Source: Arthrobacter sp. ISL-72
GTDB taxonomy: Bacteria > Actinomycetota > Actinomycetes > Actinomycetales > Micrococcaceae
Direction: 5' to 3'
DNA: 64,000 nucleotides
Assembly: GCF_018613755.1 (NCBI RefSeq)
Contig: NZ_JAGGPP010000023.1
Location: forward strand, 62,001-126,000
Made by a program: the position numbers and the translations under genes. Of the stretch, positions 7,883 through 15,043 are shown piece after piece. Below the pieces are notes generated by a model. That model made no database searches and was not told the DNA's origin. It saw nothing but the letters and a program-made list of their open reading frames with translations. Within the stretch, counting starts at the first letter, position 1. Each line of letters starts with the position of its first letter.

Positions 7883-10069
7883 GTGCCCCTGACCGCCAGC
7901 GCTTTCAACCTTCCCGAGAACCTTGCACCCAAGGCCGAGCCGGCGCTGATCGCCGAGGACGAGCGGCACTTCGCGGCCGTCGCAGAGAGCCTCGAGCGCT
8001 CAATGACCGAGCTGTCGGACCATCTCGATGCCGTGCGCAGGGCGCCCGGCCGCCTAGGCCAGGAGGCGCTGGAACGGGATGTGGAGATCCGCCGGCTGAC
8101 GGCCCGCTTGCGAGCCCTGGGCCGCTTCGGCCCAGACCTGTGCCTCGGACGCATCGTCAGCGCGGACGACCCTGAGCCCGTGTACATCGGACGGCTTGGC
8201 CTCACCGACAGCGACGGCCGCCGGCTGCTCATCGACTGGCGCGCCCCCGCAGCTGAGCCGTTCTTTGGCGCGACCCACGCGAATCCGATGGGGCTGGCCA
8301 GCCGCCGCAGGTACCGTTGGACCCGCGGCCGGATCAGCGACTACTGGGACGAAGTTTTTACCATGGACGGCACAGCCGCATTGGAAGGGGACGCCGCCCT
8401 CGAAGACCTGTCCGCCTTCATCGCCAGCCTGGGCAGCAGCCGGTCAGCCCGGATGCGCGACGTGCTCGGAACCATCCAGTCCGACCAAGACGCCATCATC
8501 CGCGCTCCTTCCCGCGGCGCCCTTGTGGTCGACGGCGGTCCGGGCACGGGGAAAACCGTCGTCGCACTCCACCGCTCCGCTTACCTCCTCTACTCCGATC
8601 CCCGCATTGGCCACCGCGGTTCCCACAGCAAAAGCGGCGTGTTGTTCATCGGCCCGCACCGGCCCTACCTGGCCTACGTCGCCGACGTCCTGCCCAGCCT
8701 CGGCGAGGAAGGGGTGCAGACCTGCACCCTGCGGGACCTCGTCCCCGAGGGCGCCGCGGCAGCGGTTGAAGCCGACCCGGACGTAGCCCTCCTGAAGTCG
8801 TCCGCAGCCATGGTGAAGGCGATCGAGCCGGCCGTTCGGTTCTATGAGCAACCGCCCGCCAGCGGGATGGAGATCGAGACACCGTACGCCGACATCTGGC
8901 TCAGCGCCGACGAGTGGGCCGAGGCGTTCGAGGCACCGGCCGCCGGCACTCTCCGCACAACGAGGCGCGTGATGAAGTCTGGAAGGAGCTGCTCACCAAT
9001 CCTCGTGGACAGGCACGATGACGATGACGTCCCCGACGACGTGCTCCGCAGGGCATTGGCGCGGAACGAGGAGTTGGCTGACGCATTCAGCAGGGCGTGG
9101 CCGCTGCTGGACTACACCGACCTTGTCGGCGACCTCTGGTCGGTGCCCGCCTATCTGCGCCTGTGTGTACCCGGACTTCGCCCCGAGGAGGTCAGGAAGC
9201 TGCAGCGCCGGGCCGCCCAAGCCTGGACCACTTCAGACCTGCCGCTCCTGGACGCCGCCCGTCAGCGACTCGGCGACCCCGAAGCATCACGGCGCCGGCG
9301 TCGGCAGGATGCTGCCGTCGCCGCTGAGCGGGAACTCATGGACCGCGTGGTGGAGGACCTGATTGCTGCCGACGACTCCGAACTCCGGGTGATGTCGATG
9401 CTCCGCGGGCAGGACATGCAGGACAAATTGGTCGACGACGGTGCACTGCCGGCCGCTGACCCGGACACGCTCGCCGGGCCGTTCGCCCACGTCGTGGTGG
9501 ACGAAGCGCAGGAGCTGACCGACGCAGAGTGGCAGATGCTGCTGCTCCGATGCCCGTCCCGGAGCTTCACAGTGGTCGGGGACCGCGCCCAAGCCAGGCA
9601 TGGATTCAAGGAGTCGTGGCAGGAGCGCCTGAACCGGGTCGGATTTGCCAACGTGAACCTGGCAACCCTCAGCATCAACTATCGAACGCCGGAGGAGGTG
9701 ATGGCGGAAGCCGAGCCGGTCATCAGGGCCGTGTTCCCGGACGCGAACGTCCCGACCTCCATCCGCAGCACCGGTGTCCCCGTCGTGCACGGATCCACCG
9801 CCGGGCTGGGCTCGGTCCTGGGCACGTGGCTCGCCGAGCACGCCGACGGTACGGCCTGCGTGATCAGTACGAGCGACGTCAGGCCCGGTTCGTTCCGGGG
9901 AATGTCCCGGGTCAGATGGCTGACCCCGGAGCTGTCGAAAGGGCTTGAATTCGACCTGGTGGTCCTCGTCGACCCGGAGGCTTTCGGCACGGGCATCGAA
10001 GGCGCCGTGGACCACTATGTGGCGATGACCCGGGCGACCCGCCAACTCGTCATCCTCACAGCGCCGTGA
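7883..10069 (+). CDS. helR: RNA polymerase recycling ATPase HelR (HelD-like, UvrD/Rep superfamily)
   Basis: 728 residues, GTG start at 7883 with no clear Shine-Dalgarno. N-terminal coiled region (residues 15-80, ERSMTELSDHLDAV), then RLLIDWRAPAAEPFF and GRISDYWDEVF, typical of HelD proteins. Next come split helicase motifs: Walker A GGPGTGKTVVAL (about 218), VVVDEAQELTDAEW (about 540), VVGDRAQARHG, LSINYRTPEEV and a C-terminal VDHYVAMTRATRQLVIL. HelD-class proteins bind RNA polymerase, enter its channels and free stalled complexes. The HelR branch displaces rifamycins. An RAE-like repeat just upstream supports the HelR assignment and rifamycin induction. Alternative: a generic HelD not involved in antibiotic response. 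Confidence 0.85.
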   Translation: MPLTASAFNLPENLAPKAEPALIAEDERHFAAVAESLERSMTELSDHLDAVRRAPGRLGQEALERDVEIRRLTARLRALGRFGPDLCLGRIVSADDPEPVYIGRLGLTDSDGRRLLIDWRAPAAEPFFGATHANPMGLASRRRYRWTRGRISDYWDEVFTMDGTAALEGDAALEDLSAFIASLGSSRSARMRDVLGTIQSDQDAIIRAPSRGALVVDGGPGTGKTVVALHRSAYLLYSDPRIGHRGSHSKSGVLFIGPHRPYLAYVADVLPSLGEEGVQTCTLRDLVPEGAAAAVEADPDVALLKSSAAMVKAIEPAVRFYEQPPASGMEIETPYADIWLSADEWAEAFEAPAAGTLRTTRRVMKSGRSCSPILVDRHDDDDVPDDVLRRALARNEELADAFSRAWPLLDYTDLVGDLWSVPAYLRLCVPGLRPEEVRKLQRRAAQAWTTSDLPLLDAARQRLGDPEASRRRRRQDAAVAAERELMDRVVEDLIAADDSELRVMSMLRGQDMQDKLVDDGALPAADPDTLAGPFAHVVVDEAQELTDAEWQMLLLRCPSRSFTVVGDRAQARHGFKESWQERLNRVGFANVNLATLSINYRTPEEVMAEAEPVIRAVFPDANVPTSIRSTGVPVVHGSTAGLGSVLGTWLAEHADGTACVISTSDVRPGSFRGMSRVRWLTPELSKGLEFDLVVLVDPEAFGTGIEGAVDHYVAMTRATRQLVILTAP

Positions 10070-10099
10070 GGTTCTGCGCTGCATCGGACTCTTGACGGG

Positions 10100-10129
10100 C
10101 GATACTTACCGATATATCGTTAAGTATCG
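10100..10129. promoter_or_regulatory. 30-bp palindromic operator of the PadR gene
   Basis: CGATACTTA (10100-10108) and TAAGTATCG (10121-10129) are perfect 9-bp arms around the self-palindrome CGATATATCG (10110-10119). All share one centre and only one of 15 pairs mismatches. This is the classical shape of a PadR autoregulatory site and lies 43 nt before the regulator's start. Confidence 0.8.
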
Positions 10130-10171
10130 CCGATGGTCGGTGACGACAACATTCGGAAGGACGATGCCACC

Positions 10172-10777
10172 ATGAAAGGCATTCACGACAAATTTTCAGA
10201 CAACGGCCCGGATAGGGGACGGTTCGAGCGCGGCCGGGGCCGCCGCGGGCCCCACGGGCACGGCGGGGGCGGGTTCGGCGGAAGGGGTTTCGGTCCAGGC
10301 TTCGGTCCAGGCTTCGGTCCCGGCTTTGGACCCGGAGGTTCCCGGCGCGCCAACAGGGGCGACGTTCGCTCCGCAATTCTTTCCCTCCTGGCGGAAGCCC
10401 CGTCCAACGGGTACGGGCTGATCAGGACAATCGCGGAAAAAACGTCCGGGGCCTGGCGTCCAAGTCCGGGTTCGGTCTACCCGACGCTGCAGCAGCTTGT
10501 CGACGAGGACCTCATTACCCCCGTTGGTGAGGGCCGGCGCACAGAGTTCACCCTCACTGAGGCCGGCAAGGCTTACGTGGCAGAGCACGCCGAAGAACTG
10601 GGCAACGCCTGGAACACCGATCCCGAGGGCACCGGACCCGCGTTTCACCAAAGCGTGGGAAAGCTTATGGGCGTCATTCACCAGTTCAGGGTCGCGGCTA
10701 CCGATGAACAGCGCCAGGCCGCCGTGGAGAAGATCGACGAAGCCCGCCGCGCGCTCTACCTCATCCTCGCGGAATAA
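10172..10777 (+). CDS. PadR family transcriptional regulator with Gly-rich N-terminus
   Basis: 201 residues. The ATG at 10172 is chosen because GGAAGGA lies about 10 nt upstream; the in-frame ATG at 10133 abuts the operator and lacks a ribosome site. Residues 8-60 are low-complexity, Arg/Gly/Phe-rich and end in four tandem GFGP units. The PadR winged helix follows (RSAILSLLAEAPSNGYGLIRTI, WRPSPGSVYPTLQQL, GRRTEFTLTEAGKAYV), then a C-terminal dimerisation helix (ATDEQRQAAVEKIDEARRAL). Probable autorepressor acting at 10100-10129. No transporter is adjacent, so its other targets are not visible. Confidence 0.87.
   Translation: MKGIHDKFSDNGPDRGRFERGRGRRGPHGHGGGGFGGRGFGPGFGPGFGPGFGPGGSRRANRGDVRSAILSLLAEAPSNGYGLIRTIAEKTSGAWRPSPGSVYPTLQQLVDEDLITPVGEGRRTEFTLTEAGKAYVAEHAEELGNAWNTDPEGTGPAFHQSVGKLMGVIHQFRVAATDEQRQAAVEKIDEARRALYLILAE
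10286..10333 (+). repeat. Four 12-bp tandem repeats encoding GFGP
   Basis: Four in-frame units of the form GGCTTCGGTCCA, with third-position changes, code for Gly-Phe-Gly-Pro x4 in the PadR N-terminus. Such arrays change length easily by slippage. Confidence 0.85.
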
Positions 10778-11193
10778 CTCCCGCGGGGTAATCGGGGAAG
10801 TGTCCAAAGGGGAGGCGTGAGGATACTGATACACGCCTGAAACCTGACGTCGTGGCGGTGAAACATTGCACCTATACGCTCGTTTCTACCTGGACGTAGT
10901 GGTCCACGCAGCGAACGGAAGGACACACCATGATGATGCTTTTGAGCAACTTGACGCTCTCCCTTCATTCCGGCTGGAAGGACCGGGATCCTCACGCAGG
11001 AGGGTCCGGCGCCTTGGGCGCATTCCCCAGCGGCCAGCTGTCATCCACGCCCTGGGAAGGCTGGTGGCACGACGAAGCCTGACCGGTAACCAAGGGCAAC
11101 ACCTCTTCCTCTTGAAGTTCGGCGGCCTCAGGGTGTCGAATCGTCTTACAGAGGCCGCGCGGCGGCTCACGACTAAGACGCCTGGAGTTGCTC
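10778..11193 (+). other. 416-bp gap between PadR and EF-G2
   Basis: Contains a 7-bp stem AGGCGTG (10813-10819)/CACGCCT (10832-10838) without a U-tract, and one possible small reading frame (10930-11082). Otherwise no gene or known RNA was recognised. Confidence 0.4.
10930..11082 (+). CDS. Possible small ORF, 50 residues
   Basis: ATG at 10930 is preceded by GGAAGG at a good 7-8 nt spacing. The 50-residue product begins MMMLLSNLTLSLHSGW and ends TPWEGWWHDEA, with no recognised domain. G/C-rich third positions fit the genome, but the length is short enough for chance. It would be transcribed toward the EF-G2 gene 111 nt downstream. Confidence 0.3.
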   Translation: MMMLLSNLTLSLHSGWKDRDPHAGGSGALGAFPSGQLSSTPWEGWWHDEA

Positions 11194-13374
11194 ATGTCGG
11201 TAAAAGGCACAAATGGCCGGGCCAAGAGCCCGGCCCGCGGAACCTCTGAGACCCGGCGGGCGGACGCCTCCGCCGGGGCTCCTGCCGACGCACCGGAGAA
11301 AGTCCGCAACGTGGCACTCGTGGGGCATTCAGGCGCGGGAAAGACAATGCTGGTGGAAGCGCTGCTGGCGGCAACCGGCGTCATCTCACGGATGGGATCG
11401 ATCGAGGACGGGACAACTGTCAGCGACGCCGAGCCCTCCGAGGTGCACCAGCAACGCTCCGTGGTGCTCTCCGTGGCGCCACTCGTGGTGGAGGGCATCA
11501 AGGTCAACCTCCTCGACACACCGGGCTACGGCGATTTCACCGGCGAACTCCGGGCAGGTCTGCGGGGAGCGGACTCAGCGCTGTTCGTAGTGTCGGCTAT
11601 CGACGACATCGACGCCGCCACTACGGCACTATGGGCCGAATGCGACCAGGTAGGGATGCCCCGGGCGGTGGTGATCAGCCGCCTGGACCACCCGCGCGCG
11701 AACTTCGAGGCGGCGGTGGCCGCCTGCCAGCGCGCATTCGGAGACTCGGTGGTGCCGGCCTATCTTCCCGTCCGCACAGGCGCTGCCACCAGCGGGCTGC
11801 TCGGACTGCTCTCCGGAACCGTTTCGGAGTACGCCGCCGGGTCGTCAACACCGACCGTCCGGGCTGCCACCACCGACGAGACCGCCGTCTCCGAAAGCGC
11901 ACGCGGGACGCTCATCGAGGGAATCATTTCAGAGAGCGAAGACGAAACCCTCATGGACCGCTATCTCGGAGGTGAGGAGATCGACGTCGACGCCCTCGTC
12001 ACCGACCTGGAGACCGCCGTCGCCCGCGGAACGTTCTTTCCCGTGCTGGCGACGTCCGCCGAAACGGGACTGGGCATGGCCGAACTCCTGGATATGCTGA
12101 CCCGCGCATTTCCCTCACCGCTGGAGCGCACACTCCCGCAGGTGACCAGCCTTTCGGGCGCCCCCGCAGCGGCGCTGGCGTGCGATCCTGCGGGCCCTCT
12201 TGCCGGCGAGGTGGTGCGCACGACCATTGACCCTTTCCTGGGCCGCGTCTGCCTGGTCCGCGTCTTCTCCGGGACTTTGCGCGAGGATTCAGCCGTGCAC
12301 GTCAGCGGGCGGGGGCTGGCCGAGCGGGGCCACGAGGACCATGACAGTGATGAGCGCCTCACCCACCTCTACTCCCCGGTGGGGTCCAACCTCAAAGCGG
12401 TGCCTTACTGCGTGGCGGGGGACATCTGCGCGATCGCCAAGCTGGCCAGCGCCGAGACCGGAGACACCGTATCGGCCAAGGACGACCCAGTGCTGATCGT
12501 TTCGTGGGACATGCCGGAGCCCCTGATGCCCGTGGCCGTGGAAGCGGCCTCCCGCAGCGATGAGGACGCCCTTGCCAAGAGCCTGGGGAAGGTGGCGGCC
12601 GGGGACCCCACGCTGCGGGTGGAACGGAATTCCGAAACCCACCAGCTGATCCTGTGGTGCATGGGCGAAGCCCACGGGGAGGTGGTGCTGGACAGGCTGC
12701 GCGAGCAGGGGGTCAAGCTGCAGACCGTGGACGTGATTACGCCGCTGCGCGAAACGTTCGCGGCGCCGGCTTCAGGCCACGGACGGCACGTCAAACAGTC
12801 CGGCGGCCATGGCCAGTACGCCATCTGCGACATCGAGGTGGAGCCGTTGGAACGCGGCGCCGGCTTCGAGTTCGTTGACAAGACCGTGGGAGGCGTCATC
12901 CCGGGGCAGTACATCGGCTCGGTGGAGAAAGGTGTCCGGGCCCAAATGCAGAAGGGGGTGTCAGCGGGCTTCCCGGTGGTGGACATCCGCGTGACACTGA
13001 CCGGCGGGAAGGCGCACAGCGTCGACTCGTCGGACGCGGCGTTCCAGGCAGCAGGGGCGCTGGCCCTGCGGGAAGCGGCAGCCGGGGGCCGGATCCAGCT
13101 CCTTGAACCGGTCCTGGCGGTGACCATCAGTGTCGCCGATGACTATGTGGGCGCGGTGATGAGCGATCTCTCGTCCCGCCGCGGCCGGCTGACCGGAACA
13201 ACGTCGGCCGACGGCAGCGGCACCGAGATCAGCGCCGAGATACCCGAGCAGGAACTGCTCCGCTACGCCGTGGAGCTGCGGGCACTGACAGCCGGCACCG
13301 GGCGGTTCCGCCGCACCTACCTGCGCCACGAACCCGTGCCGCCGAACCTGGCCCACGCCGGGTCGAAGTCCTGA
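11194..13374 (+). CDS. EF-G2-like translation factor GTPase
   Basis: 726 residues. Start at ATG 11194, with GGAG 6 nt before it; a TTG two codons upstream is less likely. G domain: G1 GHSGAGKT (about residue 43), G3 DTPGYGDF (about 107). The G4 position reads SRLD rather than NKxD. This is followed by domain II (GRVCLVRVFSGTL), III, IV (SGGHGQYAICDIEVEPL) and V (ISVADDYVGAVMSDLSSRRGR). This is the second, non-ribosomal-protein-operon EF-G paralogue found in actinobacteria (FusA2-like). Its role is not settled; translocation or ribosome recycling under special conditions are possibilities. A basic 35-residue N-terminal tail precedes the G domain. Confidence 0.88.
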   Translation: MSVKGTNGRAKSPARGTSETRRADASAGAPADAPEKVRNVALVGHSGAGKTMLVEALLAATGVISRMGSIEDGTTVSDAEPSEVHQQRSVVLSVAPLVVEGIKVNLLDTPGYGDFTGELRAGLRGADSALFVVSAIDDIDAATTALWAECDQVGMPRAVVISRLDHPRANFEAAVAACQRAFGDSVVPAYLPVRTGAATSGLLGLLSGTVSEYAAGSSTPTVRAATTDETAVSESARGTLIEGIISESEDETLMDRYLGGEEIDVDALVTDLETAVARGTFFPVLATSAETGLGMAELLDMLTRAFPSPLERTLPQVTSLSGAPAAALACDPAGPLAGEVVRTTIDPFLGRVCLVRVFSGTLREDSAVHVSGRGLAERGHEDHDSDERLTHLYSPVGSNLKAVPYCVAGDICAIAKLASAETGDTVSAKDDPVLIVSWDMPEPLMPVAVEAASRSDEDALAKSLGKVAAGDPTLRVERNSETHQLILWCMGEAHGEVVLDRLREQGVKLQTVDVITPLRETFAAPASGHGRHVKQSGGHGQYAICDIEVEPLERGAGFEFVDKTVGGVIPGQYIGSVEKGVRAQMQKGVSAGFPVVDIRVTLTGGKAHSVDSSDAAFQAAGALALREAAAGGRIQLLEPVLAVTISVADDYVGAVMSDLSSRRGRLTGTTSADGSGTEISAEIPEQELLRYAVELRALTAGTGRFRRTYLRHEPVPPNLAHAGSKS

Positions 13375-13397
13375 GGACAGGGCGCACCGCTCCTCTA

Positions 13398-13431
13398 CTG
13401 CAAGGCCGCCCCCGCCCTGCAAAGCCGCCCC
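13398..13431 (+). repeat. 15-bp near-identical direct repeat downstream of EF-G2
   Basis: CTGCAAGGCCGCCCC at 13398-13412 recurs with one change at 13417-13431, between the EF-G2 stop and the next promoter. No hairpin with a U-tract was seen. Confidence 0.5.
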
Positions 13432-13457
13432 TGTACGGCGCAACCGGACCGGCGTAC

Positions 13458-13484
13458 GTTTAGAGAACTAGACGTTCTCTAAAC
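13458..13484. promoter_or_regulatory. Perfect 27-bp inverted repeat, probable TetR operator
   Basis: GTTTAGAGAAC (13458-13468) and GTTCTCTAAAC (13474-13484) are perfect 11-bp arms around TAGAC. It lies 14 nt before the start of the exporter gene and overlaps the likely promoter. The TetR gene that ends the same transcription unit is the natural candidate to bind it. Confidence 0.8.
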
Positions 13485-13498
13485 TCCCGGGCCAGGCC

Positions 13499-15043
13499 AT
13501 GGATCGAACCGAACACCCGCCACTGCTCACAGCCGGCGTCCGCAGGGCGCTGCCAGGCATTCTCCTGGTCATGTTCCTCGGCGCCCTGGACCAGACAGTT
13601 ATGGCTTCGGCGCTGCCCACCGTGGCGGGGGACCTCCGCGGGCTCGACCAGATGCCGGCAATCATCACGGGCTACCTCGTCGCAGCCACCGCCGCCATGC
13701 CCCTGACCGGAAAGCTCGGCGACGCGTTCGGACGCAAGAAGGTTCTGCAGGCTTCTCTGGTGGTCTTCATCCTCGGGGCGGCATTGTGTTCCCTGGCCCA
13801 GTCCGTCCCGGAACTCATTGCCTACCGAGCCGTCCAGGGAACCGGCGGCGGCGGCCTCATGATCGGAGCCCAGACAGTCATAGGGGAGCTGGTCAGCCCC
13901 CGGGACCGCGGGCGGTTCCTCGGCATCATCGGGGCCGCCTTCATTGTGGCGGCGGTGGTCGGGCCGCTGGCCGGCGGTGCCGTGGTGGACCATCTGTCCT
14001 GGCGCTGGATTTTCTATTTTTACGTGCCCCTCGGCCTTGCCGCCCTGGCCGTCGTGACCCTTACGCTCCGGCTTCCTGCCCCGCCCGGCGGCCGGCACGT
14101 CGACTATGGCGGCGCTGCGTTGCTGAGCCTTGCCATCGTGTCCGTGATTCTGCTGTGCAGCACCGGGAGCTACGCCGGCCCGGCCTGGGTGGTGCCCGCC
14201 CTCGTTGTGCTCAGCGTGCTGTCGCTGGCCGGCTGGATCTTCGTCTCCCTGCGCACGCCGGACCCCATCATCCCTTTGGCGCTGTTCCGCGACGCAGCTT
14301 TCGCCATCCCGACGGCCGTCAGCTTCCTGCTCGGCTTCGCGATGTTCGCCACGCTGAGCTACCTGCCTGCGTTCCTGCAGGTGGGCATGGGCATGTCCGC
14401 CACCGCCTCCGGAGGCATGCTGATCGCCCTGATGGCAGGAATATTGATCACGACGGCGGCGTCGGGCGCGCTGATCACCAGGACCGGCCGCTACAAGCTC
14501 TATCCCGTGGCCGGGACACTGCTCGCCGTTCCCGGAGTCTGGCTGTTCAGCACCATGGATGCGGGCAGCAGCCCCTGGTCCGTGCTCTTTTCGATGCTCC
14601 TGCTCGGGCTGGGGATCGGACTGGTGATGCAGGTGATGGTGCTGGTGGTGCAGAACGCCGTGGATCGCCGTGACCTGGGCGCCGCAACGTCCACCGTGAC
14701 GTTCCTGCGGCAGGTGGGAAGTTCGGTGGGCGTGGCCGTGCTGGGCACCCTCATCACCGTTCGTTTCGCCGCCGCGGTGCCCGCCCCCGTGGCCGCCGGG
14801 CTGGGGGACCGCATCCGGTCACTGACCCCGAAGGCCCTGGAGCAGCTGCCGCCGCCGGACCGCGCCGCGGTTGCCGAGGCGTTCGGGCACGCACTTCCGC
14901 CGGTGTTCGGGTACGCGGCGCTGGTCCTGGCCGTGGCCTTCGTGCTGACCCTCTTCCTTCCCGAGCGGGAGCTGCGCACCACCGCCCACGCAGATACTGT
15001 CCACGATTCCGACCCCACGCCCGGAGGAGCCCCCCATGACTGA
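13499..15043 (+). CDS. DHA2-type MFS drug exporter (14 TM)
   Basis: 514 residues, about 14 hydrophobic segments. Motif A GKLGDAFGRKKVLQ (about residue 75), RAVQGTGGGGLM (motif B region) and motif C region IGAAFIVAAVVGPLAGG place it in the DHA2 proton-drug antiporters (EmrB/QacA-like). LDQTVMASALPTV near residue 30 is the usual motif D1. First gene of an overlapping unit with the phosphotransferase-like and TetR genes, directly behind the inverted repeat, so it is probably de-repressed by the compound it exports. The ATG at 13499 has only a weak ribosome site. Confidence 0.92.
   Translation: MDRTEHPPLLTAGVRRALPGILLVMFLGALDQTVMASALPTVAGDLRGLDQMPAIITGYLVAATAAMPLTGKLGDAFGRKKVLQASLVVFILGAALCSLAQSVPELIAYRAVQGTGGGGLMIGAQTVIGELVSPRDRGRFLGIIGAAFIVAAVVGPLAGGAVVDHLSWRWIFYFYVPLGLAALAVVTLTLRLPAPPGGRHVDYGGAALLSLAIVSVILLCSTGSYAGPAWVVPALVVLSVLSLAGWIFVSLRTPDPIIPLALFRDAAFAIPTAVSFLLGFAMFATLSYLPAFLQVGMGMSATASGGMLIALMAGILITTAASGALITRTGRYKLYPVAGTLLAVPGVWLFSTMDAGSSPWSVLFSMLLLGLGIGLVMQVMVLVVQNAVDRRDLGAATSTVTFLRQVGSSVGVAVLGTLITVRFAAAVPAPVAAGLGDRIRSLTPKALEQLPPPDRAAVAEAFGHALPPVFGYAALVLAVAFVLTLFLPERELRTTAHADTVHDSDPTPGGAPHD

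Noticed and set aside
10183..10407. Minus-strand frame with PGPKPGPKP repeats
   Set aside because: It is the antisense of the GFGP repeat in the PadR gene.
13458..13484. GAGAAC-N5-GTTCTC as an SOS box for the exporter operon
   Set aside because: Spacer is 5 nt rather than 4, flanks differ from TCGAAC/GTTCGA, and a TetR gene in the same operon explains it better.
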